This document shows positions 43,807-52,809 of a DNA stretch of 64,000 bases, piece after piece; the first letter of the stretch is position 1; the number at the start of each line of letters is the position of its first letter. The stretch is from Verrucomicrobiales bacterium. Its GTDB lineage: Bacteria; Verrucomicrobiota; Verrucomicrobiia; Verrucomicrobiales; DEV007. A program made the position numbers and the translations under genes. The stretch lies in NCBI GenBank assembly GCA_002698785.1, contig PAAG01000059.1, positions 1-64,000 on the forward strand, given 5' to 3'. Below the pieces are notes generated by a model that saw nothing but the letters and a program-made list of their open reading frames with translations, did no database searches and had not been told where the DNA came from.

Positions 43807-45138
43807 TCAATATGTGACGCCCATGCGGACACCCGTAATGTGCTGATCAAATTCGACAAGATTCGAGTTGGAGCTGTTCTCGTTATAATTGTAGAACACG
43901 CTCACGTCTCCTTGCAGATGATCGGTCAACCTGAGAGGGTGCCCGAGATTTACACCGAGACGGAAGTAGTCATCCTCTCGCCCTGACGGTAAACCGCCTA
44001 AACCTGTCTGAAAGTAATCTGCCGTCTCGTATCCAGCTGATGTCGAGAGACTGAAATTCCCCGGCAGTTGGTGAGACATCACAAGAATCACTCCCGTAGA
44101 TCGAAAGTCCTCACCTCCTGTTACATACGAGGGGGACACAGTCCTGTAAGAGTTCAGGTCGAGAGTCGTTTTCGCAGTGGCCGCCCAAGTTACTCCTGTT
44201 CGATAAACGAAGTTATTAGTATCTCTCCCTCCAAGCCCGCTTGTAGAACGGAACTCTTGCCCCACAGAGCTGTACAAATTCGTTTTCCCGGAAAGACGAT
44301 ACCTCCAGCGAAATGACGGAGTCACATACTCCTGATCACCATTCCTGTCGAAATTATCGCTTCCAGCCCTTACCCCGAAACCATAACTTGAGCGAGGTGC
44401 AAACCCGGGGCGATAAAACCACGCAAAATCACCATAGTATCCCGAGCCATCATTCAACAGTGTGCCTGCCTCAAAATCCCTCAAAGAATACCCAGTCCCC
44501 ACCTCAATGCTCCCATGCGGCAATTGCCTGACGACGGACAAATCAAAACCGAAATCATCACTCTCCGCAGCCCTCACCTCTCGGTCGAAGTCCGCAAAAT
44601 CGAGCGAGTTCCCACTGTTATGGAAGTAACTCGTTGCAAAGCGCACCTTTGTCTTAGATCCGTTGACTCCAAAATCAGCACCAAACCTGTGATTCAAATT
44701 ATCCCTGCCAGCCTGAGCTGGAGAATCTTCATAGAAAAACGAACTCCCGGTGTAATTGAATCCATAAAAGGTCCCTCTTCCCGACTCACTGCCTTTGGAG
44801 AAAGTAAACCCAAAATCAGCAACTCCCAGAGATGAGCCTTCCGAATTCGGCAACTGCCTCGTGTTGGAGTCGTACGCATAGGAAAGCCCCAAAAAGACAT
44901 CCACCTGATACTTTGAAACAGGAAGAACCGTTCCTTCGCTTACGTACTTGTCGTCGTAATAGATCGGTGACTTGTCATACACAGGCGCTTTATCACTGGC
45001 GAAGCTAGGCTGCTTAGCGCTCATGCGATAACTCGGCATATCAACCGCCACGTCACCTCCGTCAGCTATTCCCTCGAAGGAAATCGCGGCAAGGCACGGC
45101 AGTGCACAAAAATAAGCACGAAATGAGTTGGCGGTCAT
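43807..45138 (-). CDS. Outer-membrane beta-barrel protein
   Basis: A 443-residue protein with an N-terminal signal (MTANSFRAYFCALPCLAAISFEGIADG) and a long series of alternating amphipathic strands (YQVDVFLGLSYAYDSN, GTFYGFNYTGSSFFYED, TKVRFATSYFHNSG, and so on). It ends HITGVRMGVTY, whose terminal aromatic residue fits the BAM recognition signal. It resembles putative beta-barrel porins found with exosortase/EPS loci. Likely the outer-membrane conduit or anchor of the Wza-type exporter. The family is not named with certainty. Confidence 0.78.
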   Translation of the reverse strand: MTANSFRAYFCALPCLAAISFEGIADGGDVAVDMPSYRMSAKQPSFASDKAPVYDKSPIYYDDKYVSEGTVLPVSKYQVDVFLGLSYAYDSNTRQLPNSEGSSLGVADFGFTFSKGSESGRGTFYGFNYTGSSFFYEDSPAQAGRDNLNHRFGADFGVNGSKTKVRFATSYFHNSGNSLDFADFDREVRAAESDDFGFDLSVVRQLPHGSIEVGTGYSLRDFEAGTLLNDGSGYYGDFAWFYRPGFAPRSSYGFGVRAGSDNFDRNGDQEYVTPSFRWRYRLSGKTNLYSSVGQEFRSTSGLGGRDTNNFVYRTGVTWAATAKTTLDLNSYRTVSPSYVTGGEDFRSTGVILVMSHQLPGNFSLSTSAGYETADYFQTGLGGLPSGREDDYFRLGVNLGHPLRLTDHLQGDVSVFYNYNENSSNSNLVEFDQHITGVRMGVTY

Positions 45139-45212
45139 TGCACAGAACTTGGAAAGGTCGATCTTCTAAGTCGATATGTCAAAATATAGGGCATGCTATT
45201 TTTCTCTTCGAT

Positions 45213-46727
45213 TCATCCATGCGTAAAACCGCATGGATTCATGTCAATTTTGCGATTTAGTTGCTCTTCTAACAACTCAGGACACTGTTCTTTCGGTAGT
45301 TCTTCAATACCAAGATCTTCCGGCAGAGACTCCCACCTCGACAATCCATTCATCAATGCCGGGAGAAAACACCGGATCACTCTGTCCCATTGACGCCTGG
45401 TCGTCTTCTCTTTTGGTTCCGGGCAACACAATTTCCAAACTCTCTCGTTCCGCAGCGGGAAAACGATCAGGCAACGCCCCTCGCCGCATGGTTCACTGTT
45501 TGGGGCCTTGGATGCCGGTGAAATATCCAACCTCAGCAAAGATTCCCGAACACGCCCCCAGTATTCCTCAGCGCTGGCGGACCTCTCGATATCATGTTCG
45601 AGGACCTGAGAAAGGTTATAGGCGTAGCGAATATCTTTCCTTGCAGCCACAATGTCGCCGAGGGCTTCCCGAACCTGGCGAACGCTGTGCGGAAGCCCGA
45701 TGGAACGAAACCCGAGGAAAACTCCCACCGTGACAACCATTCCCACCACGGGAAGCGTGTATCCGGATGTTACAAAAACACTGAGCCCCAGCAGGCAAAG
45801 TCCTGCAAAGACCCCATAAAGGACAAGAAGGATCGTTCTCTTCGAAAATCCCAGAGTCATCAAGCGGTGATGAATGTGCCGTGCGTCAGGTGCCATAATC
45901 GGCAACCCCGAAATCGCCCGGCGACACATGGCGAAAAGAGTATCCAGAATGGGAAAGCCCAAAGCAATTACTACAACAAGGAGAGCTCCGAACATCGACC
46001 CCTTATTTGATGTCACCAGCGATGATCCGGCGATAAAATACCCAAGCAGATAGGCCCCACCATCACCCATATAAACCCTGGCTGGTGGCAAATTAAAACA
46101 GAGAAAAGCGACCACGCCTGCCGCGATAGAGGCCCCAAACAAAAGCAGCGCCAAATCACCGGTCATTCCTCCAAGAACTGCCAGCGTCGCACTGAGAAAA
46201 AGAACCACACCACCGGCAAGACCATCCAATCCATCAACGAGATTGACCAGATTGGGGATCGCAACAAACCACAATACGGTGACAATCAAAGAGAACCCAC
46301 CGACATCAATACTCCCCTCGCCAATCGGATTTGAGATGATCCCGATTCGCATCCCCGCCAGATAGGCAGCGACCCCGATTGCAATCTGCACAGCAAGCTT
46401 AATGGCGCCAGACAAACCAAACAAGTCGTCTGTAAATCCCAGAAGAAAGATCAGCGTTCCCAGGATAAGAAAGGGAATTCCAGCGAGCTCGCTATCAGCC
46501 TCACCTGTGAAAAACGACGAGATCAACCAGCCAGCCAAAAATGCTATGTAGAGTGCGATTCCTCCTACTCGGATGACTGGGGCTTCTTGATGCTTTCTAA
46601 CTCCATCAGGATGATCAACCCCCGTCGAGAACTTCCAAAACCGGCACAGGCAGATGAGCACTGCGAAGGTGAGCAAGAATGCCCCTCCAATCGCTGCAAT
46701 TAGCTCTGTAGTAATGCCCCCCATCAC
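45213..46727 (-). CDS. WecA/MraY-like undecaprenyl-phosphate sugar-1-phosphate transferase with C-terminal extension
   Basis: Starts glycan synthesis by moving a sugar-1-phosphate (often GlcNAc-1-P) from UDP-sugar to undecaprenyl phosphate. The 504-residue protein has about 11 membrane segments and all family motifs: FTDDL (Asp100-Asp101), NLVNLVDGLDGLAGG (Asp165, Asp168), YMGDGGAYLLG (Asp222) and HIHHR (284-288). Beyond residue 340 lies an extension of about 165 residues, with RQWDRVIRCFLPALMNGLSRWESLPEDLGI, shared with the degenerate paralogue at 38702 and absent from ordinary WecA. No other priming transferase is visible in the window, so this is the best candidate initiator. Confidence 0.92.
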   Translation of the reverse strand: MMGGITTELIAAIGGAFLLTFAVLICLCRFWKFSTGVDHPDGVRKHQEAPVIRVGGIALYIAFLAGWLISSFFTGEADSELAGIPFLILGTLIFLLGFTDDLFGLSGAIKLAVQIAIGVAAYLAGMRIGIISNPIGEGSIDVGGFSLIVTVLWFVAIPNLVNLVDGLDGLAGGVVLFLSATLAVLGGMTGDLALLLFGASIAAGVVAFLCFNLPPARVYMGDGGAYLLGYFIAGSSLVTSNKGSMFGALLVVVIALGFPILDTLFAMCRRAISGLPIMAPDARHIHHRLMTLGFSKRTILLVLYGVFAGLCLLGLSVFVTSGYTLPVVGMVVTVGVFLGFRSIGLPHSVRQVREALGDIVAARKDIRYAYNLSQVLEHDIERSASAEEYWGRVRESLLRLDISPASKAPNSEPCGEGRCLIVFPLRNERVWKLCCPEPKEKTTRRQWDRVIRCFLPALMNGLSRWESLPEDLGIEELPKEQCPELLEEQLNRKIDMNPCGFTHG

Positions 46728-47065
46728 GTAAGTCTTCTCTCAGTCGGATATTTTTAGAAAAATTCCCAGCACTTGGGAGCACCATTTATGCCACCAGCGC
46801 ACATATATCAGGCCCAAGAAGTAAGTATTCTTTATCTCATGTATCTATGTTTCCACAACTTGTTTTTCATTACAGAGTTGTCAGGAAAGGAATGGGCACG
46901 TTCTTTTAAAAACCCAGAAGAGAAAGAAAAAATTTCTCAACCCTCTCCAGCCCAGACCCATCGCACTATGCTCAGGTGACCACCGAAATCTCGTTCCAGA
47001 CCGCCAAAGATTATCTCGGAAAACGACTTTCTTCACACCATCCAATTTTCCCAAATCTCCCCTTT
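46728..47065. other. 338-bp intergenic region
   Basis: Lies between the 3' end of the PAS-AraC gene and the start of the WecA-like gene. It should hold the promoter of the minus-strand export operon. A small dyad TCCCA/TGGGA is at about 46767-46781, and an AT-rich TTTTTAGAAAAATT at about 46749-46763. No gene is supported. Confidence 0.45.
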
Positions 47066-47914
47066 TCATAGTTTGGTGCCACTTCCATTGCATTCCCGGT
47101 ATGATCTCGGCGTCAGACCCGTAGATTTTCGAAACCATGCTGTAAAAGAACTCTGATCTCCAAAGCCGAGATCGAGAGCAATCTCAACAATCGGCACCAC
47201 ACCCTGCCGCAGTCGCCTGCACGCATTGTCGAGCTTGATCGTCGACAGAAATCGCTGCGGTGTTGTGTTGAACTCTTTCTGAAACAACCGCCCCAGCTGC
47301 CTGGTCGAAACGTGAACTTCCTCCGCGATGTGCTCATTCTCGAGTTCCCTGTCTGTGTTTTGAAACATCCAGTGTATCGCCCTGTCGAGCCTCTCATCCT
47401 GTCCGCAATTCGCCAGTATCGCAGCGTTCTCGCTGAATCTGCAGATTGTCCGCACCAGCCCACATACTCCGACCACTGCTCCGGCTTCGTCATTCACGGC
47501 AAACTTACTCACTCGTACCCATTCCACCCCGGCTCGAAGCAGAAGGTGCCACCGAGGGTGGGCGTGGATGGCTTTTCGCCGCTCACGAACTTCCTTTTCT
47601 TCTCGGATATGACTCTCGGCCTGAAGCGGTGCATAAAAGTCGTAGTCCCTTGAAAGAATAAAATTCGACGAATCATCTGCGCCGAGTTTTTCTCTGAAAC
47701 ACGGTGTTCCAAACATGTAGCGGGATCTGGAGTCTTTCAGAAAAATGGAGACATCATCCATCAGGCTCAGGACTTCCAATACATGATTCAGGTTCGGAAT
47801 TTGACTAATGAAGTCTTCCGCATCCACTTGCTTCGACGCATTTCGAATGTCTTCGAGCAATAGTTTCGCGATGAGGTCTCCGTTCTCATCTTCGTTCTGT
47901 AAACTTCTGCTCAT
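47066..47914 (-). CDS. AraC-family regulator with N-terminal PAS-like domain
   Basis: A transcription factor of 282 residues (ATG 47914; an ATG 11 codons earlier is possible). The N-terminal PAS-type sensor (about 50-160) reads VSIFLKDSRSRYMFGT...SRDYDFYAPLQAE...WVRVSKFAVNDEAGAVVGVCGLV. The C-terminal AraC DNA-binding domain has two helix-turn-helix units (EEVHVSTRQLGRLFQKEF and ALDLGFGDQSSFTAWFRKSTGLTPRSYR). It lies upstream of the export operon on the same strand and may control it. Ligand unknown. It forms a pair with the regulator at 48311. Confidence 0.9.
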   Translation of the reverse strand: MSRSLQNEDENGDLIAKLLLEDIRNASKQVDAEDFISQIPNLNHVLEVLSLMDDVSIFLKDSRSRYMFGTPCFREKLGADDSSNFILSRDYDFYAPLQAESHIREEKEVRERRKAIHAHPRWHLLLRAGVEWVRVSKFAVNDEAGAVVGVCGLVRTICRFSENAAILANCGQDERLDRAIHWMFQNTDRELENEHIAEEVHVSTRQLGRLFQKEFNTTPQRFLSTIKLDNACRRLRQGVVPIVEIALDLGFGDQSSFTAWFRKSTGLTPRSYRECNGSGTKL

Positions 47915-48310
47915 CAGGTATTTGCCAACAATAAAGGTAAATTGCATCCCTCCTGTGCGGACATCGCCACGGTTAGTGACACGCCACCACAGAATAGAGA
48001 ATTTTCTCCAGTCTCCTATTTTATACGTAATTGTGGAACGATGGGTCCTCCTCTTGCCGAGAGCCCCCTCCAGAACTCCCTCAGGAATCGAACGAAATCA
48101 CCACTCTATGTAGAAAACAAAATTGCTCCCACAGAGGTATTACCCTTCTATTGTCTCAGGTTATTGTTCAGGGCAGACATAAATCTTTTCTAGATTTGTT
48201 CTGCATGACCAAAAACTCGAAAAAATGGCAGTGGTTCTTAGCTAAACCGAAATCACAAAGTTCCATTGGTAGGTGATTCGTTCAGCACCATGACCTGTAA
48301 AGAATACCAC
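47915..48310. other. 396-bp intergenic region between two regulators
   Basis: No gene is supported on either strand. It should carry the promoter for the regulator at 47066. I found no strong dyad or -35/-10 pair. Confidence 0.4.
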
Positions 48311-49135
48311 TCAGTTCTGAACACCAGCTACCTGGTGCCTTCGCTCTTCCCAGTTTTTTCGTAACTCCATGGGCGTCACACCAGTGGCTTTCCCAAAACG
48401 CACACAAAACGCACTGGCACTCTGAAATCCAAAACGCTCTGCGATATTGCCGATCTGGTCATTTGATAATAGGAGTTCCCTAGCAATACTCTGAAAACGA
48501 ACCCGTTCCACAAACTTCGCAACACTCATCTCGAAGAGACTGTTCACCACTTTTGTAATCTTCCCTTCACTTACCCCGATACGCTTGGAAAGGTCTCTCA
48601 CAGTGAGACGTTTCGAGAGGTTCTCCTGCACGATTGCCACGATTTGGAAGGAAAGAGAGTCTAAAGTCCCACGGAATTTCATCGGTAAACTCGTCTCGCT
48701 GCCTTGAAATTGCCGAATCACGCCCACCAGACCAATGACATCTCCTTGCCGGTCAGCGACGGGAAACTTCGTTGTTTGAACAAGACGGGCCGAAGAGGCC
48801 AACGGAGAGAAGAGCTCGAACTGATCCTTCATCACCACATTCTCGCGGACTACCCTCTGGTCGTCTTTCAAATACTCGTCAGCAACCGAGGGTAAAACGA
48901 AGTCATAGTCATTTTTCCCAAACACATCTGCAGAATTGAGACATCCGAGCCGTAATTGTAAACCCGGCGAGACCGCAACATAGTTGCTCTCCCTGGTCTT
49001 CACGAAGAACTCGACCTGAGGCACAGACGTGAGAAGGTTCACCACCATCTCAAGCCGCCCGTCGTGCAGGAAATCACGTTGCCGCGCCTTCTTCTCGCCT
49101 GCCGTTAATGGTCCGTTGCCTCCAAACTTATCCAT
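48311..49135 (-). CDS. AraC-family regulator with N-terminal PAS-like domain, second copy
   Basis: A 274-residue regulator with the same plan as the one at 47066. The PAS-like domain (about 35-150) has VEFFVKTRESNYVAVSPGLQLRLG, FGKNDYDFVLPSVADEY and VADRQGDVIGLVGVIRQF. The AraC domain has VRDLSKRIGVSEGKITKVVNSLFEMS and IAERFGFQSASAFCVRFGKATGVTPMELRK. The shared K/R-DYDF motif in both PAS domains suggests related signals. It is divergent from the secreted-protein gene at 49606. Target genes are inferred only from position. Confidence 0.9.
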   Translation of the reverse strand: MDKFGGNGPLTAGEKKARQRDFLHDGRLEMVVNLLTSVPQVEFFVKTRESNYVAVSPGLQLRLGCLNSADVFGKNDYDFVLPSVADEYLKDDQRVVRENVVMKDQFELFSPLASSARLVQTTKFPVADRQGDVIGLVGVIRQFQGSETSLPMKFRGTLDSLSFQIVAIVQENLSKRLTVRDLSKRIGVSEGKITKVVNSLFEMSVAKFVERVRFQSIARELLLSNDQIGNIAERFGFQSASAFCVRFGKATGVTPMELRKNWEERRHQVAGVQN

Positions 49136-49605
49136 TTTCCAGGGGTATCACCTCTCCCTCTATTTTCATGACATCTTTTTTCACATAATAGGTAATTTCG
49201 CTCATCTGAGGTATCGCCTTTGTTCATGGGATGAGCACTCAATTCGATTTGGCTGAACTACTCAGAAAAAAATATTTGACTTTTTGTTTTCAGTAAATCC
49301 ACCGGACGAGATTCTAAATTTCCCGAGTCATAAGCATTCACTTTTCGGAGCCCTACAATAGGCCGAAATTCCGTATTCAACCATTGTATTACAGAGCATT
49401 ACACACAAGACACAATCAATGAACAACCCTTCTGAAAATTACAGATGGAGGCTTCATAAGCTCGGCATCATCACCCTTCTTTTCTGCGGTTCGAGACCAA
49501 AAACGCCCGCTGTGTCCTGCATAAAAATTACCCCGCTGCGTCCTTTTTTGCGAAGGCTGCTGATGTGGAATTGGTCGGCGTCTCGAACCCAAACATTCTC
49601 GCACA
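49136..49605. other. 470-bp divergent intergenic region
   Basis: Separates the second PAS-AraC gene (minus) from the secreted repeat protein (plus), so it should contain two divergent promoters and perhaps the regulator's own binding sites. A short open frame from 49419 overlaps the next gene and is not convincing. No clear motif was found. Confidence 0.45.
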
Positions 49606-51318
49606 ATGAACTTCTCAAGAAAGATTCGAATCGGTCTCGCCGCCATCATCCTTGTAGCAGGTTTCGCGAACGATACCGCAGTAGCAACAGAGGATACACT
49701 GGTTGCGCTCGGATACGTTACCCGGCACGCTCCAAGACACAGGGTTGTTAATGCGACCGACGGATTCCTGAATATTACCGAAGGGAGCCATGGGCAGTAT
49801 TACATCAACATCGAATCCTTCGGCGAATTCACCACGGCATCGCCAAACGATTTTGTCATTGAAGTGGGGAACAACTACACTGGCTCGAATGACAAGATAG
49901 CTGTCGCTCATGTCTCCTATCTCGATCCGAACCGTCTCACAGTCGCAGTCTCGCTCTCCGATACGGAAGATACCATTGATCCCCACCTCGCTGCCTCGAG
50001 TAGTCACGATTTCTACTTTGTCATCCGTCGCTTACCCGGGAATGGGATAGGATCGACCACGGGTTCGCCCCATGCCGGATACAATCCCGGCCATACCGTT
50101 CCCCGTCCCCCTCGCCGGCCATCTGATGACCGCATTTCCGGCGATACAAAATACCTTGCCGCGTTTGGGAAAATCAATTCAGATGGCAGCCTCGCCAGCG
50201 GCTTCGGAGTCAATGGCTTGGAAATCACCACGTCACGAAACACGCTGGGTGAATACGAATTGATCCTGCAGCAGAACGATTCCTTCGCTACTGACACGAG
50301 CGCTGACTACCTCATCTTTGTCACTCCCATGGTGCAGGGGACTAATGATGTAATCGGCTCTGGAACCTGTTCCGACACTTCCAGCGACAACGAGGCTGTT
50401 TTCCTCTTTCACACCGACGACGCTCAGAATGGGAATAGCACCGACTTTCCCAACGGCAAGGATATCGACTTCTGCTTTCAGATTTACCGTATGGATCCCA
50501 GTCTTTCGGAACATCCTGCACGAAGCCGCCTCATCAAAGCAATCGCCACATTTCACTCAAACGGAGCACTCACTTCAGGAGCCACAGCCTACAAGAACGG
50601 AACCATCCAGGTCGTCCACGAAGCATACGGCGCATTCAAAGTCGTAGTCCATGCCCCGGGAGAATTTGCCGGGCGCTATGCGAATGAGTTCATAGTTGGT
50701 GCATCACTGAATCAGGACGCAACTTCCGATCACGAACCGAACGCACTGGTCAACATCATCGACGCCAACACGCTCGAAGTCGAAATATTCGTCAACGACC
50801 TCGAATACGGGGACGAAACGAATGGCGTCGCCGCCAACTCACCCGTTTACTTTCTTCTCTTCGATTCCCAGCCCGAAACACGCCCGGACATGAAAATCGG
50901 CAACAAGAAAAGGGCTGCAAAAATGCGGGGAAATGACGTCTACAATCAGACCGGAGCAGGTCAGACGGCCAAATTGAAAAGCAAAGGCAAAAGAAAAACC
51001 GGTAAGCTTTTTCTCGAAGTCGAGAACGACGGGGACATCGCAGACAACATTCGCCTGATCGAGCAAGGCTCCGGTTCTGGCTTTAAGGTGAAACTTTTCC
51101 AACTCACAGGAGGAAGAAAGAACATCACAGCTCAAGTGAAAGGGCATGGCATTATCGCCGGTGATCTCCTCCCCGGGCGTCGGATACAAATAGAAGCACG
51201 CATTTCCGCCCGGAAGAAATCTAAGTCGAAGCGAGCAAAGGTAAAATTTACCGGCATGTCCTCATCTTCCCCGGGTGCTGCAGACACAGCACGAGCCAAA
51301 TTAAAGATAAGGAGCTGA
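49606..51318 (+). CDS. Secreted triple-repeat protein with C-terminal LTGGR domain
   Basis: A 570-residue exported protein (signal MNFSRKIRIGLAAIILVAGFANDTAVA). Three related units of about 115-130 residues follow (from about 30, 185 and 305). Each begins near an LxALGxV / LAAFGKI / IKAIATF strand and ends in a (F/Y)F(V/L)(I/L) strand, with inner Y-I-N-I/Y-E-L-I/F-K-V-V and acidic loops. The last 150 residues (PDMKIGNKK...GNDVYNQTGAGQ...VENDGDIADNIRL...KVKLFQLTGGRKNITAQV) match the ends of the proteins at 40277 and 52810. The tail is very basic. I recognise no enzyme motif; a secreted adhesin or matrix role is inference. Confidence 0.75.
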   Translation: MNFSRKIRIGLAAIILVAGFANDTAVATEDTLVALGYVTRHAPRHRVVNATDGFLNITEGSHGQYYINIESFGEFTTASPNDFVIEVGNNYTGSNDKIAVAHVSYLDPNRLTVAVSLSDTEDTIDPHLAASSSHDFYFVIRRLPGNGIGSTTGSPHAGYNPGHTVPRPPRRPSDDRISGDTKYLAAFGKINSDGSLASGFGVNGLEITTSRNTLGEYELILQQNDSFATDTSADYLIFVTPMVQGTNDVIGSGTCSDTSSDNEAVFLFHTDDAQNGNSTDFPNGKDIDFCFQIYRMDPSLSEHPARSRLIKAIATFHSNGALTSGATAYKNGTIQVVHEAYGAFKVVVHAPGEFAGRYANEFIVGASLNQDATSDHEPNALVNIIDANTLEVEIFVNDLEYGDETNGVAANSPVYFLLFDSQPETRPDMKIGNKKRAAKMRGNDVYNQTGAGQTAKLKSKGKRKTGKLFLEVENDGDIADNIRLIEQGSGSGFKVKLFQLTGGRKNITAQVKGHGIIAGDLLPGRRIQIEARISARKKSKSKRAKVKFTGMSSSSPGAADTARAKLKIRS

Positions 51319-51412
51319 AAAGAAGGTATTGGAACCACCCAGAACACACTCAATACCAACTATCATTTCTCTTTTCCAAGGCACACAACTCCGCGCTCCG
51401 CGATTGAATTAA

Positions 51413-51442
51413 TTGACAATACCAAAGCTCAACTGATTGTAT
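51413..51442 (+). promoter_or_regulatory. Weak sigma-70-like promoter candidate upstream of the ECF gene
   Basis: A perfect TTGACA (51413-51418) is followed after 18 bp by TTGTAT, a poor -10 match. It lies about 50 bp upstream of the chosen ECF start. The position is plausible and the match is weak. Confidence 0.25.
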
Positions 51443-51493
51443 CTCATCAAGGGCCGGAGACCACGAAAGGGAATCGGTCTTCCCTGTGCCCCA

Positions 51494-52051
51494 ATGAGTA
51501 ACGAAGAATCTGAAGATCCGGAAAACCCCTCAAAGTCCGATCAAACGGTAATCCGTCTCGTCTCAAAGTATCACACCCACCTTTTTCGTTACATACTCAC
51601 GCTTGTCCCCAATGATTCTGACGCCAACGACATTCTACAGGAAACCTGTGTAGACTTAGTACGCCGAGCGGAAGAATACGATGTAAATAAGGAGTTTCTT
51701 CCTTGGGCTTACCGATTTGCCTACATCGAGGTCTTGAATTTTCGAAAGCGCCAGGGAAGATCGAAATTGATCTTCGACAACGACGTTCTCGAACTCCTTG
51801 CTTCAGATCCGGAAGAAAGCGAAGACCCTGGCATCAACACACAGATTGACGCACTGGAGGAGTGCATCGATTCCCTCCCACCACAGGATCGCGAATTGGT
51901 CGAAGTTCGTTATTTCCAGCCCGAAGCGTTCAAAGATATCCTGCCCGATCTGGGAATGAGCAGGAGAACTGTATTCCGACAGCTTTCTCGCATTCGCCAA
52001 GTCCTTCTTGATTGTATCAACACCCGCCTGGCCAGAGATTCAGATTCGTGA
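51494..52051 (+). CDS. ECF sigma-70 factor (Rhodopirellula/Verrucomicrobium type)
   Basis: RNA polymerase sigma factor of 185 residues from ATG 51494. Region 2 is seen in YHTHLFRYILTLVPNDSDANDILQETCVDLVRRAEEYDVNKEFLPWAYRFAYIEVLNFRKRQGR. Region 4 is seen in CIDSLPPQDRELVEVRYFQPEAFKDILPDLGMSRRTVFRQLSRIRQVLLDCI. Spacing and motifs match the family typical of Verrucomicrobiota and Planctomycetota. Relatives are often paired with an FecR-like anti-sigma factor, but none follows here; the next gene is convergent 5 bp away. Regulon unknown. Confidence 0.92.
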   Translation: MSNEESEDPENPSKSDQTVIRLVSKYHTHLFRYILTLVPNDSDANDILQETCVDLVRRAEEYDVNKEFLPWAYRFAYIEVLNFRKRQGRSKLIFDNDVLELLASDPEESEDPGINTQIDALEECIDSLPPQDRELVEVRYFQPEAFKDILPDLGMSRRTVFRQLSRIRQVLLDCINTRLARDSDS

Positions 52052-52056
52052 TTCGA

Positions 52057-52740
52057 CTACGAACGTGTGACCAGCTCAGTGGTAAAGGGGCTCAACGCGG
52101 CAACCGTGCAGGCAGCATTCTTATGAGACAGATCCACCGCCTGGATATGGGCGGACGGCTCCACTGGAGCGACACACTCTCTGGGATACTCACCGGCGAA
52201 GAGAATCTCGATCCTCTTGGGTTCGAGTCGAAAACCCTCGCCAGTCGCTTTCATTCGGGCTTCCTTCGCAGTCCAGGTCCAGAAGAACGCTCTTACTTTA
52301 TCATCCCCTCCGAGCGACTGCATTCGTTTGATCTCTGATTCTCGGAAGCAACGATTGCCTAAGCCATCGATATCCACCTCCCTGCTGAAAAGCTCCACAT
52401 CTACCCCAATGGATGGAACCCGAGACACGGCAACCACAGCGAGGTCCTCAGAGTGGGAAAGGTTGAAATGCACCTCACCATCGGGCAAATACGGCTTTCC
52501 CATCTCATCGATCAAAAGAGGCACTTCGTTCGGCGAGCACCCTAGGCACTCGCCCAGAACCGTCCGCAGCTTTCCTCGAGAACGAACATACCGCTCCCGA
52601 TGCACATCAAAGCGAAAGCTCTGGGCCCTATCGTTTTCCTCTTGGTTCAAACACGGCAACGCATCTCCAAGACGGATATCAGAATCGTCCCCGATGGAGA
52701 ATGCATACACTTTTACAAGATTCGACTCGCCCGGCAGCAT
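52057..52740 (-). CDS. 4'-phosphopantetheinyl transferase (Sfp type)
   Basis: Attaches the phosphopantetheine arm of CoA to a serine of carrier proteins. The 227-residue two-lobe protein has the N-terminal SFRFDVHRERYVRSRGKLR and LPDGEVHFNLSHSEDLAVVAVS blocks. The metal site is GVDVE (Asp114, Glu116), and the C-terminal FFWTWTAKEARMKATGEGF contains the W-x-x-KEA signature (Lys159-Glu160). Size and pseudo-twofold layout match Sfp, not AcpS. No polyketide or peptide synthetase lies in the window, so its target is elsewhere. Confidence 0.93.
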   Translation of the reverse strand: MLPGESNLVKVYAFSIGDDSDIRLGDALPCLNQEENDRAQSFRFDVHRERYVRSRGKLRTVLGECLGCSPNEVPLLIDEMGKPYLPDGEVHFNLSHSEDLAVVAVSRVPSIGVDVELFSREVDIDGLGNRCFRESEIKRMQSLGGDDKVRAFFWTWTAKEARMKATGEGFRLEPKRIEILFAGEYPRECVAPVEPSAHIQAVDLSHKNAACTVAALSPFTTELVTRS

Positions 52741-52809
52741 GATAACAAGAAACAGAGCTACGTTACGACTGATGCCGCCGCTCGTCTAATCTCCTGATTC
52801 GTAGCAAAC

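Noticed and set aside
46766-46782. Terminator-like hairpin TCCCA/TGGGA
   Set aside because: Only five base pairs and no T-run on either strand.
47080-47097. Possible sigma-54 -24/-12 element (TGGCAC on the minus strand)
   Set aside because: The downstream TTGC is not at the required spacing or orientation, and the site lies inside the end of the AraC gene.
49480-49520. tRNA-like TTCGAGA (T-loop-like) sequence
   Set aside because: The flanking bases do not form a T-stem and no acceptor or anticodon stem can be drawn.
51325-51357. GGTATTG/CAATACC inverted repeat after the triple-repeat protein
   Set aside because: The loop is 19 bases and the following sequence is only weakly T-rich, so terminator function cannot be supported.
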